The position numbers were made by a program, and so were the translations under genes. Below are positions 22,929 through 31,423 of a DNA stretch of 37,771 nt, piece by piece. The notes below the pieces were generated by a model. It saw only the letters and a list, made by a program, of their open reading frames with translations. It was not told where the DNA came from and did no database searches. Every line of letters starts with the position of its first letter. Position 1 is the first letter of the stretch. This DNA is from Tyzzerella sp. (GTDB lineage: Bacteria > Bacillota > Clostridia > Lachnospirales > Lachnospiraceae). The DNA is taken from contig JAFTWA010000049.1 in NCBI GenBank assembly GCA_017465565.1, forward strand, positions 1 to 37,771, in the 5' to 3' direction.

Positions 22929-24443
22929 TTAGCCCTCCTCATTTAATTTATCCGCAAGTTTCTTTATTAATTCTCTCATCAACTCGAAATTCTCTCCGTA
23001 TACAACCAGAGGTTGTCCATGTGATGAGGGAACAAATCTTTCATCATCGATATATTCATTTAAAGTATACACATTTTTCACGTTTTCATAATCGGAAATA
23101 ATTTTCCATTTCCGCTTTTCGTCAAATGTGAGTACCAATGTATCGTCATCCAAATCGGCTTCTTCCAGCTGTGTCGCAACATGCTTTTCTAACGTCATCT
23201 GCTGGCTTCTCATAATCGCTTCCGCCTTTTGATTTGCCGGTTCTGGGAAAAGCACAACCATTCCCCGCGATTCAATCGCATATTCCTTGTTAAGGGATTC
23301 GTTTCTGAGCAGCTCTGCTGCCATCGGCCCTCTGCAATTATCACTATTGCTCACAAAGAGTATTCTTCTGTACTTCTGCAGCTTTGTAATATCACCTGCC
23401 TGTATCGTGTGATGCCCAGCCGCTTTATCCAGACGATTCATAATTGCATAACCGATGCCCTCTGTGTCGAATGCTTCGCTGTAAATATAACTGACCTCTT
23501 CTTCATCGAATTCACGAAGCACTTTATATAAATTCTTTGCAATAGTATTCTCATTACTTCTTGCACCAATACTCTTTATAATTCCAGTCGTATATGAGTC
23601 AATCGTTTCATTTGTTGCGATAATTCCAACCTTGTATCCAAGCCTTGTCTGTTCATATGCAATCTGTTTGATGGCTTTTACAGCTTCCCCGGTCTCACCT
23701 TCCACAATCATCAGCTGTGCCTTCGGTGCATAATGGCGATACTTCATGCCTGGAGCCTTTGGCGCCTCTTTCGCATCATCCACCAAAAGCGTCTGGTCTA
23801 CCGCCACTTCTCCAATGACTTCCTCCAGCATTTCCTTCGTAACCGCACCAGGCCTCAGAATCATCGGCGGGTCAACTGTCATATCAAGAATCGTGGATTC
23901 CACACCAATCTCTACGCTTCCGCCATCGATAATCATATCAATTTTTCCGTCCAAATCCTCCGCCACATGTTCTGCACTTGTGGGACTTGGGCGCCCTGAT
24001 GTATTCGCACTTGGTGCCGAGATAAATCCACCGCCTGCACGTATCAAAGCCAATGCAATTTCATGAACGGGCATACGAATGGCAACCGTAGAAAGTCCTC
24101 CTGTGGTTCCGAGTGGCACGTTCTCATTTTTGTTAAAAATAAGTGTAAGTGGACCTGGCCAGAACTTCTCCATTATCTTTTGTGCCTTTTCAGGAACATG
24201 TGTAACTATAAGGTCCAACACTCCGACATCAGCAATATGAACGATAAGTGGATTATCGCTTGGACGTCCTTTTGCAGCATAAGTCTTTTTTGCAGCTTCC
24301 TCATCTAATGCGTTGGCTCCTAATCCGTACACGGTCTCCGTAGGAAATGCTACAAGTCCTCCCTGCTGCAGTATGTCGCCTGCCTGCTCGATAATCTGTT
24401 CATCTATTTGATTTTTGTCTATTTTTTCTATTATCGTTTTCAT
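22929..24443 (-). CDS. Threonylcarbamoyl-AMP synthase (Sua5) fused to a low-molecular-weight phosphatase-like domain
   Basis: About 504 residues. The N-terminal YrdC part (roughly 10-205) makes threonylcarbamoyl-AMP for the t6A modification of tRNA: PTETVYGLGANA, KGRPSDNPL and SAPSANTSGRPSPT motifs are intact. The Sua5 domain follows to about 350 (APGMKYRHYAP). The last 145 residues resemble a low-molecular-weight protein tyrosine/arginine phosphatase (YwlE), but its C-x5-R loop reads VSNSDNCRGPMA, so the catalytic Cys is Ser (S368 counted from 24452; Arg374 kept). The phosphatase half is probably inactive or has another role. The ATG at 24443 is preferred; no good ribosome binding site is seen. 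Confidence 0.85.
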   Translation of the reverse strand: MKTIIEKIDKNQIDEQIIEQAGDILQQGGLVAFPTETVYGLGANALDEEAAKKTYAAKGRPSDNPLIVHIADVGVLDLIVTHVPEKAQKIMEKFWPGPLTLIFNKNENVPLGTTGGLSTVAIRMPVHEIALALIRAGGGFISAPSANTSGRPSPTSAEHVAEDLDGKIDMIIDGGSVEIGVESTILDMTVDPPMILRPGAVTKEMLEEVIGEVAVDQTLLVDDAKEAPKAPGMKYRHYAPKAQLMIVEGETGEAVKAIKQIAYEQTRLGYKVGIIATNETIDSYTTGIIKSIGARSNENTIAKNLYKVLREFDEEEVSYIYSEAFDTEGIGYAIMNRLDKAAGHHTIQAGDITKLQKYRRILFVSNSDNCRGPMAAELLRNESLNKEYAIESRGMVVLFPEPANQKAEAIMRSQQMTLEKHVATQLEEADLDDDTLVLTFDEKRKWKIISDYENVKNVYTLNEYIDDERFVPSSHGQPLVVYGENFELMRELIKKLADKLNEEG

Positions 24444-24450
24444 AACTTTC

Positions 24451-24479
24451 ATTATAGCATTATTTATACTATTTATCTA
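24451..24479 (-). promoter_or_regulatory. Extended -10 promoter abutting the sua5 start
   Basis: Minus strand TAGATA, 17 bases, then TATAAT preceded by TG at the extended -10 position. The -10 ends eight bases before the ATG at 24443, so a transcript from here would be leaderless or nearly so. Confidence 0.5.
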
Positions 24480-25143
24480 GCCATTTTATAATCCCTGAGC
24501 AAATTGCTGAAGCAATTTTATCCTGATATTCCTCTGTAACTAATTTTTCCGCTTCTTCATAGTTACTTAGAAAGCCACATTCCACAATCACGGCCGGAAC
24601 CTCTGTCTTTCTCAATATGTAATAGCTGTCATTTGCCTTTATCTCTCTGGCATTACTCGTATCCATTGCTTTGAATTCTTCCTGCAAAATTTGTGCTGCT
24701 TTTTCAGAAATTTCTGAGCCAGTGTAATAGAATACCTGTGCGCCCTTCACATCCGCATCCTGAAAGCTGTTCTGATGGATGCAGACTACGATACTCGGAT
24801 TGGTGTCATTAATCATCTTCACCCTTTCCTGTAAATCCTGCCTATTATCATTTGGCACCTCGTCATCCTCCCTTGTCATGACAATCTTAATGCCTTCTGC
24901 TTCCAGGAGAGGCTTCAATTTCTGGGCAATCTGCAGGTTAATGTCCTTTTCAAGGGCATCATTCACCCCAACCTTTCCCGGGTCCTCCCCGCCATGGCCA
25001 GGGTCAATCACAATCACCACCTCTTCATTTGTATCCTTCTGCACATCTGCAACACTGGCAGACAGCTCACTCAGCTTCCAGCTCGCCACAATTGCTCCTA
25101 TCAGCAGAAACAACACCATAAATAGTTCAATTTTTCTTTTCAT
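24469..25143 (-). CDS. cwlD: N-acetylmuramoyl-L-alanine amidase, CwlD-like
   Basis: A 224-residue amidase_3 enzyme held by an N-terminal signal anchor (residues 6-24). The zinc ligands are in IDPGHGGEDPG, the Glu in the LEKDINL segment and the His in CIHQNSF; the catalytic Glu is in IVECGFLSN. CwlD removes peptide side chains when muramic lactam is formed in spore cortex. GGAG lies seven bases before the ATG. The next gene starts 25 bases after its stop. The general amidase call is sure; the sporulation role is inferred from domain plan and neighbours. Confidence 0.8.
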   Translation of the reverse strand: MKRKIELFMVLFLLIGAIVASWKLSELSASVADVQKDTNEEVVIVIDPGHGGEDPGKVGVNDALEKDINLQIAQKLKPLLEAEGIKIVMTREDDEVPNDNRQDLQERVKMINDTNPSIVVCIHQNSFQDADVKGAQVFYYTGSEISEKAAQILQEEFKAMDTSNAREIKANDSYYILRKTEVPAVIVECGFLSNYEEAEKLVTEEYQDKIASAICSGIIKWLDK

Positions 25144-25182
25144 GAATAAACTCCAAGAGTTTTTGATACAAATATATGCAAA

Positions 25183-25208
25183 AGAAGGACTGAAAATTCA
25201 GTCCTTCT
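25183..25208 (-). terminator. Weak terminator behind the GH18 gene
   Basis: Perfect 12-bp stem AGAAGGACTGAA / TTCAGTCCTTCT with a short T-run on the minus strand. It may lower expression of cwlD relative to the GH18 gene. Confidence 0.6.
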
Positions 25209-25215
25209 CACCAGG

Positions 25216-27027
25216 TTAATTTACATATTTCATAATCAAGTCCCAGACACTGCTGCTTTCGTATCCAAGTCTCCATGCGGCTGTTCCTGCCAGCTTATAC
25301 TCTTTCATCAATTGAAGCTTCGCTTCCAGTGCGGTCTCATCCTCGAGCCAAATCTTGTATGTCGCGCCTTCGACTTCCCACTGCGCATAATTTTGATTCG
25401 TATCTGCGTCCAATACAATCTCTGCTCCAGCATTTTCAACAGCAGACTTCGAGGTCTTCATTCTGTAAAGCTCACTTGTAACCTTAACAGCATACTCTGC
25501 TGCCTCCGTTCCCTCTTCTGCTGCCAGCTCTTCCTCTGACTTTGGAGTCTCCGTCCAAAGTCTTGTGTAGAATGGAACTGCATTAATCAGTTTCTCATTT
25601 GGAACTGATTCCAAAGCCTTTTTGATTCCATTTTCCACAAACTCAAGCGAAGCAACAGGACCGCTCACCGGCGAGCCTTGCTCGTGTTCATCATAATTCT
25701 TTATAATGACATAATCCACCACAATTCCTTGCTCTTCCAGATTATAATGCGCATTATCCTCTGAAGGAACAGGGTTGCTCACTGACAGAATAATTCCATT
25801 TTGTCTGCACATTACAGATAATTCACGAAGAAATTGAAGATAATGTTCTCCGCATTCCTTCGAAATATTTTCGAAATCCACGTTGATACCGTCAATATTG
25901 TTTCTGAGGACTTCTGCTATCAACTGACTTACCAGATTTTCACGGTTTGAAGTATGGCTTAAAAGCTCATAGGACGCCTCGGCAGAATTAATTCCGCCTT
26001 CGCAGTCACTTACACGCGCCCACACTTCTATGTTCGACCGTTCTGCGTAATTGACATACTGGGAGCTTACCAGAGATGTCAAATCTCCATCTGTATCAGC
26101 AACCGTAAACCAGGTCGGTGATATCGTAGTTAACCCTTTGGTATCGGCAATGGTTTGTAATACAGTATTATTTACTGATTTGTCCTCTACCACATGCCAG
26201 CCCATATTGATTGTGTAGTTTTTTGAAATGTTCGGATATTTCTGCGTTTTAAACGCTCTGTCTACAATCTCCACAGCCTCATCCTTCAGATGGCTGCTAT
26301 TGATATAGCCAATAAATCCATCTTTTGTACGGACTTTCGCCCATTCTTTTTCTTTTTCAATGATTGTAACCTTGTCTTTTCTAGAGAGACTCGTCAAAAT
26401 TGAGCTCTTGATATTTCCTTCACTTCGAAGCTTCGTACTTTTTCTTACAGTAGCAACCGTCTTCTCTCCCCACTCGCTTACAATCACAATACGTTCAGGG
26501 TCTTCATATGTTTGGAACTCCATGTTTGTATATTCCTGCACAAAATCAAGCGCAATATACGCTGCATTTCCTTCCATCTTCAAAATCACATAGTCTTTTT
26601 CTTTCGATTCCTTCTGGAATGTGTACTCCTGACTTCCTACCTCTGCTTTAATTGTTCCATCTGCCAATGTGTATAATAAAATGTTTTCGTTTATATCCAC
26701 ATAAAACCGTCCATTCAGATAATCGCGGACAACTGAGTATTCCAGATACGTTTTGCCATCAAAAATCTTTCCTGCCGCCTGCACAATTTCATTATCAATT
26801 ACAACAGCCACTTGACTCTCTTGTGTAATTCCATAATACTTTTCAAGATTTGCTTCTTCTTTCGACGGACTGTACTTCTTAATAAGAACCGCGCCTATTA
26901 TAACTGCTATAATTAACATAATGAAAAAGCCAATTCGCATTTTCAGTATTTTCTTTCTACGCTTAAGCATCTGGGCCCGCATTCGGTTTCTGCTTTTCTG
27001 TGTTCTTGGTCTGATTCTTTCTCCCAT
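25216..27027 (-). CDS. Membrane-anchored GH18 cell-wall hydrolase with SH3 domain
   Basis: A 603-residue protein: a strongly basic N-terminus (residues 1-31), one transmembrane segment (32-50), two copper-amine-oxidase-like beta domains (about 75-190), a bacterial SH3 domain (190-250, ending in WAKVRTKDGFIGYINSSHL) and a C-terminal glycoside hydrolase 18 barrel. The catalytic motif DGINVDFE is at 379-386 with Glu386 as proton donor. Such proteins act on peptidoglycan or spore cortex glycan (SleL/YaaH-like). The ATG at 27027 has AGGAGG six bases upstream; the longer frame to 27078 has no signal. It is the first gene of the run into cwlD and sua5. Confidence 0.85.
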   Translation of the reverse strand: MGERIRPRTQKSRNRMRAQMLKRRKKILKMRIGFFIMLIIAVIIGAVLIKKYSPSKEEANLEKYYGITQESQVAVVIDNEIVQAAGKIFDGKTYLEYSVVRDYLNGRFYVDINENILLYTLADGTIKAEVGSQEYTFQKESKEKDYVILKMEGNAAYIALDFVQEYTNMEFQTYEDPERIVIVSEWGEKTVATVRKSTKLRSEGNIKSSILTSLSRKDKVTIIEKEKEWAKVRTKDGFIGYINSSHLKDEAVEIVDRAFKTQKYPNISKNYTINMGWHVVEDKSVNNTVLQTIADTKGLTTISPTWFTVADTDGDLTSLVSSQYVNYAERSNIEVWARVSDCEGGINSAEASYELLSHTSNRENLVSQLIAEVLRNNIDGINVDFENISKECGEHYLQFLRELSVMCRQNGIILSVSNPVPSEDNAHYNLEEQGIVVDYVIIKNYDEHEQGSPVSGPVASLEFVENGIKKALESVPNEKLINAVPFYTRLWTETPKSEEELAAEEGTEAAEYAVKVTSELYRMKTSKSAVENAGAEIVLDADTNQNYAQWEVEGATYKIWLEDETALEAKLQLMKEYKLAGTAAWRLGYESSSVWDLIMKYVN

Positions 27028-27039
27028 GACACACCTCCT

Positions 27040-27091
27040 ACTCCCATCTATTATATCAACATTTGCTCTTTGAGTCATTAACTTTCGACAA
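27040..27091 (-). promoter_or_regulatory. GH18 gene promoter with upstream Spo0A-like box
   Basis: Minus strand ATGACT, 17 bases, TATAAT, just ahead of the ribosome binding site, with an exact TTGTCGAA (27084-27091) a few bases upstream of the -35. This is a usual place for activation by Spo0A, but the box could be chance. Confidence 0.45.
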
Positions 27092-27130
27092 TTTTCACAA
27101 TTCTAATGCTAGAGGGGTATCTGACATCAT

Positions 27131-27343
27131 TTAGTTCTCTTTTATATTGTGAAAACCGAGTTCCGTTACATGGCCAGCCTCGTCCCACACATAATCTCTC
27201 ATGTATGCGGACTCTTCTTTTACCATGTACGCCGCAACAATCTGCATCGGGCTTGCCGGATAGTCATCGAGCGTTATGCTAACACCTGAATGTTCATATT
27301 CTTCCAATTCTGCAAATAAATTTTTAATTTTTTCATCGTTCAT
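27131..27343 (-). CDS. Small acidic protein of unknown function
   Basis: A 70-residue acidic cytoplasmic protein (MNDEKIKNLFAELEEYE start; centre ITLDDYPASPMQIVAAYMV). No signal, membrane segment or known motif is seen. The ATG at 27343 lies seven bases after GGAGGAG, which is strong support for a real gene; the upstream in-frame ATG at 27385 has none. It is followed by the GH18 gene on the same strand but with its own spacing. I do not recognise the family. Confidence 0.65.
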   Translation of the reverse strand: MNDEKIKNLFAELEEYEHSGVSITLDDYPASPMQIVAAYMVKEESAYMRDYVWDEAGHVTELGFHNIKEN

Positions 27344-27848
27344 AGTTAGTCTCCTCCATGTGGCATTGGTAACTACGGCTTCCATAACTCTATTCCATGA
27401 GGCTCTTGTGATATATTATGAATTATGTCTGCTAGGCAAGAAGATAGGTTAAAATTTGTTTGGAAATTTTGATTCGAATAAATCTTTTCGAAATGATAAT
27501 TGATATACAACTGAAATGTTTTTTGATGATAATAATAAAAGAACATGAAATGCTTACATTGAGAATTGGAAAATTTTTTTAATGATAATACGTCCCTCCT
27601 TACATATAAAACATAGTTACCTGACATACTATCTTCTTGTACTAAGATTATAATCTTGCGAATTTCATAATTTCAAGTACTATTTTGTTTATTTCTTTTC
27701 CACAGTGTTAGTCCTTGTATTTTCTAACATAAGAAGAATTTTCCACATAGTATCAACATAATATCCACAAGTTATCCACATAGTTATCCACATTTTCCAC
27801 ATAATTGTGTATATAAATCCATGCACAAGAAAGTTTACAGAAATTTTC
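27344..27848. other. AT-rich gene-free region with DnaA boxes and a short palindrome
   Basis: No gene is supported; the open frames here are low in complexity and lack ribosome binding sites. The stretch holds a perfect AAGATTATAATCTT palindrome (27644-27657) and the DnaA box cluster at 27739-27801, followed by the mecA promoter. Confidence 0.6.
27739..27801 (+). repeat. DnaA box cluster 1
   Basis: Two exact TTATCCACA boxes (27772-27780 and 27784-27792) and three near-matches, TTTTCCACA (27739), ATATCCACA (27761) and TTTTCCACA (27793), all in one orientation and 9-22 bases apart. AT-rich DNA follows. No dnaA gene is present, so this is a DnaA-binding cluster rather than a proven origin. Confidence 0.7.
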
Positions 27849-27877
27849 TTTACATATTTTTTGTTTTTGTTTATACT
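27849..27877 (+). promoter_or_regulatory. mecA promoter
   Basis: TTTACA, 17 bases, TATACT, about 40 bases before the mecA start. The DnaA box cluster lies some 50 bases upstream. Confidence 0.65.
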
Positions 27878-27917
27878 AATACAAACAAAAAATATATTTA
27901 GATAGGAAGTGATGATT

Positions 27918-28646
27918 ATGAAGATTGAGAAACTGAATGACAATCAGATACGCTGTACTTTAACACGTGCCGACTTGGCTGACCGACAGATTAAGCTCAG
28001 TGAACTTGTTTGTGGCGGCGAGAAAGCAAAATCACTTTTCCATGATATGATGCAAAGAGCCTCTGCTGAATTTGGTTTTGAGGTTGAAGATATGCCGCTT
28101 ATGATTGAGGCAATTCCTGCAGCTGCAGATTCTATCGTACTCATCATTACAAAAGTAGATGATCCAGAAGAACTTGATTCTAAATTTTCAAGATTTGGCG
28201 CAGCTGCACATGATTTTGAAAGTAAGAAACATGCCATGCTAGATAAATTAGAAGGCGCAGAAGAAATTCTTGATTTAATTAATAAGATGAAGGGTGTGGT
28301 ATCTGACGCGGCCAAACCGGCACACAAAGACCCAGAGAAAGATAAGAAGGTTCCCCGCATCCGGTTATTTTCATTTGCCAGCATCGACTGCGTGATTCAC
28401 GCCAGCCACCTTCTAAAGAATATTTATAACGGCGCAAATACTTTATATAAGGATGCTCCAAATAGCATGTATGTGCTGGCACTGTCCCAGTCAGAGCATA
28501 CGATTGCAGAGTTTAATAAGATTTGCAATATGCTTTCTGAATATGGCTCTGCAGAAAAGGTATCTAGTGCCGTGCTTGCATACCTGGAAGAGCATTGTGA
28601 GATCATCGTATCGGAAAGTGCAGTTCAGCAACTAAGTTGTATTTAG
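27918..28646 (+). CDS. mecA: MecA-type adaptor of the ClpC protease
   Basis: A 242-residue adaptor. The N-terminal target-binding part begins MKIEKLNDNQIRCTLT, followed by a Glu/Lys-rich linker (about 105-135) and the C-terminal ClpC-binding domain (RIRLFSFASIDCVIHASHLL ... YVLALSQSEH). MecA delivers proteins such as ComK to ClpCP in Bacillus. The ATG at 27918 is eight bases behind AGGAAG; the GTG/ATG just before are in frame but too close. Monocistronic, with a terminator behind it. Confidence 0.88.
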   Translation: MKIEKLNDNQIRCTLTRADLADRQIKLSELVCGGEKAKSLFHDMMQRASAEFGFEVEDMPLMIEAIPAAADSIVLIITKVDDPEELDSKFSRFGAAAHDFESKKHAMLDKLEGAEEILDLINKMKGVVSDAAKPAHKDPEKDKKVPRIRLFSFASIDCVIHASHLLKNIYNGANTLYKDAPNSMYVLALSQSEHTIAEFNKICNMLSEYGSAEKVSSAVLAYLEEHCEIIVSESAVQQLSCI

Positions 28647-28657
28647 TAAAACAATAA

Positions 28658-28699
28658 AAAAAGTGTTGGAATCTAATCCAGGTTCCAACACTTTTTTCG
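28658..28699. terminator. Bidirectional terminator between mecA and the DUF1858 gene
   Basis: Stem AAAAAAAGTGTTGGAA / TTCCAACACTTTTTT with T-runs on both strands. Confidence 0.9.
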
Positions 28700-28722
28700 T
28701 ATTCAGAATTTCATAAATCTTT

Positions 28723-28917
28723 TTATGCGTTTACAAATGCATTGATTTTTTCAACTAATAAATCTGCATCAATTCCATGTACCATTGCAGCTTCTTCTAA
28801 TGTTTCAGCCTGTGCAGATGGACATCCAAGGCAGTGCATTCCAACTTCCATTAAGATTGGTGCTACGTTAGGGAATGCCATGATAAGTTGACCAATTGTC
28901 ATGTCTTTTGTTATCAT
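28723..28917 (-). CDS. DUF1858 domain protein
   Basis: A 64-residue protein with the DUF1858 pattern: an N-terminal helix ([21 protein letters not shown]), a CLGC pair that may bind metal or form a disulfide, and a helix with the [13 protein letters not shown] signature. Related small proteins are found beside hybrid-cluster proteins and redox enzymes in anaerobes. AAGGAGGAG lies before the ATG. No partner gene is evident here. Confidence 0.85.
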   Translation of the reverse strand: MITKDMTIGQLIMAFPNVAPILMEVGMHCLGCPSAQAETLEEAAMVHGIDADLLVEKINAFVNA

Positions 28918-28988
28918 TTTGACTCCTCCTTCTGTTTTTCGTTCCTTTATTATAATACCATTTTTCTAAATAAGCAATCCTTTATCTG

Positions 28989-30041
28989 CTATTGTGTATT
29001 TAGATGTTCCTGGTATGTTTTTGTAAAAAGATGGCTTCCATCATTTTTGTCTGTATCTGTATGATAGTAGAAATAATCATGGTCCTCAGGATTTAACGCC
29101 GCCTCCAAAGATGACAGTGCAGGGTTTGCAATTGGTCCCGGTGGCAGGCCGGCATTTTGATACGTATTATAAGGTGAATCATAAAGCGTGTGCTCATATG
29201 TCACGTCTGTAATATCATAAAGCCCTTCCGTTATTGGATAGAGGAATGTTGGGTCAATTTGTAATTTCATTCCGTCTTCCAGACGATTCTTGATTACACC
29301 CGCAATCGTATTTTTCTCGGCATCAACACCTGTTTCACGCTCAATAATAGATGCTTCAATTACCACTTCATATGTGGTTTTGCCAAGTGCAATAGCTTTC
29401 GCTTCCATATCTTTCGTGTATATATTGCCAAATTGCTCTAACATAGTAACAACAATATCTTCTGCTGTCATATCATCTGCAATCGCATAAGTCTCCGGAT
29501 ATAAAAATCCCTGCAGTCTGTATCTTACCTCTGCATCCGCAGGAATGGATTCTAAGAACCAATAGTCGTATTCCTGTTCTACCGCCTGAAGAAACTCACT
29601 CTCAAGACAAATTCCTTCTTCCTCCAGCTTCACAGCTATCTGCTCGATGGTATATCCTTCTGGCACAGTGAACCGGGTCTCTTCCTTCATTGCGCCGCCA
29701 CTAACCAGCGAATTAATAATGGATTCCAGACCTGCTTCCTTATAAATCGTAAATGTACCATAGCGAAGCTTGCTGGTTGCTCCCATATTTCTCGCCTTCA
29801 AATAAAATACACTCTTATAACGAATGAGACCTTCTTCCTTAAGCTTTGCAGCAATATCCCAGGTTCCTTCGCCCTGCTTAATTTCAATCGTTACGGTTTC
29901 CCCTTTAAGAGCACCTTTACTATTGTATTCTGAAATCATTGTTGCAGCAAAGTATGCTGCCACTAAAATTAGCACACATACAATTCCTAATAAAATCCAT
30001 AGAACGGGGCTCGTCCTTTTCCGTCTTCTTCTTTTACTCAT
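28989..30041 (-). CDS. mltG: Endolytic murein transglycosylase MltG
   Basis: A 350-residue membrane-anchored lytic transglycosylase that cuts newly made glycan strands near the membrane. A basic N-terminus (SKRRRRKR) precedes one transmembrane helix at about 12-35. A LysM-like part follows, then the YceG core with catalytic Glu in ASIIERE (about residue 234), the GVIKNRLE segment and the LPPGPIANP motif. The ATG at 30041 has GGAG nine bases upstream; the longer frame to 30068 overlaps it. Confidence 0.92.
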   Translation of the reverse strand: MSKRRRRKRTSPVLWILLGIVCVLILVAAYFAATMISEYNSKGALKGETVTIEIKQGEGTWDIAAKLKEEGLIRYKSVFYLKARNMGATSKLRYGTFTIYKEAGLESIINSLVSGGAMKEETRFTVPEGYTIEQIAVKLEEEGICLESEFLQAVEQEYDYWFLESIPADAEVRYRLQGFLYPETYAIADDMTAEDIVVTMLEQFGNIYTKDMEAKAIALGKTTYEVVIEASIIERETGVDAEKNTIAGVIKNRLEDGMKLQIDPTFLYPITEGLYDITDVTYEHTLYDSPYNTYQNAGLPPGPIANPALSSLEAALNPEDHDYFYYHTDTDKNDGSHLFTKTYQEHLNTQ

Positions 30042-30195
30042 ATTCATGCTCTCCTTCTTCTTTCGCACATGTTTATATGTCTACTATACAATAGTTCCAC
30101 AGATTTTAAAAGAACAACTTTAAATTGTCAGAATTGTTTTTCAATATTTTTTAATATTTAGATTTCTCAAAAGTCAATAATTTTATCCAAATTTC

Positions 30196-30203
30196 TTCGA
30201 CAA
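30196..30203 (-). promoter_or_regulatory. Possible Spo0A box upstream of mltG
   Basis: Exact TTGTCGAA on the minus strand, 155 bases ahead of the mltG start. Could be chance. Confidence 0.3.
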
Positions 30204-30256
30204 AATATGATTTTTATTATTTATCTACAAAACGTTTGTTCTTTTTTTCAAAAAAA

Positions 30257-30353
30257 TAATCCACACTTTTCACACCTTTTTATGTGGATAATGTGGATAA
30301 CTTTGTGTAAAACTCGGTTTTATCACGTTTTTTTGCATTTAAAATGTGGATAA
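30257..30353 (-). repeat. DnaA box cluster 2
   Basis: On the minus strand three exact TTATCCACA boxes (30345-30353, 30292-30300, 30283-30291, the last two touching end to end), a near-match TTTTACACA close to 30305, and an opposite TGTGGATTA at 30257-30265. Two of the sites share the longer context AAAACCGAGTT. They face the boxes of cluster 1 across about 2.5 kb. Confidence 0.7.
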
Positions 30354-30429
30354 CTCGGTTTTTTGGCTTTAGACCTTTTCTACTTTTTTCTACAAAAAAA
30401 TATATTTTTGTGCGATTTGAACAATTGGT

Positions 30430-31413
30430 TTAAAACATTCTTCTGATTGTAATAATTCTATCATAGTTGACACTATCTATCGTGATACCATCTTCTTCAT
30501 TTGCAGCATGTACAATCATTCCATCGCCTGCATAAAGTGCTACGTGTCCAGAATAACATACAATATCTCCTGGCTGCATATCACTGTAGCTTACAGAAGT
30601 TCCTACACTTCTCATGCTATAAGATGTGCGTGGTAAATAAATTCCATAGTGAGCATATACGGATTTAACATAACCAGAACAGTCCGTTCCTCTTGTTAAG
30701 CTTGAACCGCCATATACATATGGATTTCCGATAAACTGCTTTGCGTAGCTGATAAGATCTTTTCCTTGTTGCAACTTAGCAGCTTTCTCTGCAGCGATTC
30801 TTGCTTCTTCCGCTGCGATTCTTGCTGCCTCTTCCGCTGCAAGTCTTGCTTCTTCTGCCTCTCTTGTCTCGCCTACTGAAAAGCTTTCAAAAATTTGTTC
30901 CTCAGATAATGTATAAACATCTTGTTCTGGGAATGCTGCTTCTAATGCTGCTTTTGCTGTTGCAACTGCATCCTTTCCTATAATAAGGTTTTCAGCTTTT
31001 ACGTAACCAACTACATCTCCTGACTGAATTGCCATAAAGCCATTTTCTTCACCTGTAATTTCAACTACAGACATGTTGAATACTTTACCTGTCCAGTCAC
31101 TGTTTTCATCTGCTGTTACATTTACTAATAAATACTCTCCCGACACGTTTGCGAAAGCTTTGCTCTCAAACATTTTTTCAAACTGCATTTCTTCCGCGCT
31201 TTTTATCTTAATGACTTCTGTAGCGTTAGTCTCTTTTTTGACCTCGGCAAGTGCATTCGTTAAAGCATTCGCATCAATTTCACTATTCACTTCTTGCTTA
31301 AAAGCAGTTGTGAGCGACTTCACTTCGGCAGCCACTACTTGCTCTACTGGAATTAATATAACACTTGCAAGTGCCGCTATAATGATTCCTTTTTTTACGA
31401 AATTTGCCTTCAT
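30430..31413 (-). CDS. Secreted NlpC/P60 cell-wall endopeptidase
   Basis: A 327-residue exported enzyme. Signal peptide 1-29 (cleavage around VVA-A), a beta-rich SH3-like part near 90-145, an Ala/Glu-rich helical linker (185-215, tandem AEEARxAAE units) and the NlpC/P60 domain with catalytic C245 (TDCSGY), H290 (SGHVALY) and H302. It cuts peptide bonds in peptidoglycan stems, outside the cell. GGAGG is five bases before the ATG. It has a consensus promoter and tandem WalR-like boxes in the leader, which fits a cell-wall hydrolase under WalRK control. Confidence 0.9.
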   Translation of the reverse strand: MKANFVKKGIIIAALASVILIPVEQVVAAEVKSLTTAFKQEVNSEIDANALTNALAEVKKETNATEVIKIKSAEEMQFEKMFESKAFANVSGEYLLVNVTADENSDWTGKVFNMSVVEITGEENGFMAIQSGDVVGYVKAENLIIGKDAVATAKAALEAAFPEQDVYTLSEEQIFESFSVGETREAEEARLAAEEAARIAAEEARIAAEKAAKLQQGKDLISYAKQFIGNPYVYGGSSLTRGTDCSGYVKSVYAHYGIYLPRTSYSMRSVGTSVSYSDMQPGDIVCYSGHVALYAGDGMIVHAANEEDGITIDSVNYDRIITIRRMF

Positions 31414-31423
31414 AAGGACCTCC

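Larger units (their letters stand above)
30070..30429. other. AT-rich gene-free region between mltG and the NlpC/P60 gene
   Basis: Holds the second DnaA box cluster, one Spo0A-like box and AT-rich sequence; no open frame with a ribosome binding site. An AAAAATATATTTTT inverted repeat just behind the NlpC/P60 stop may help end that transcript. Confidence 0.6.

Noticed and set aside
27373-27943. Two minus-strand frames of 84 codons each
   Set aside because: Low-complexity translation of AT-rich DNA; they cross the DnaA boxes and the mecA promoter and have no convincing start.
27739-30353. A complete chromosomal origin (oriC)
   Set aside because: DnaA boxes and AT-rich DNA are present, but dnaA, dnaN, rpmH or other origin neighbours are not, so only DnaA-binding clusters are claimed.
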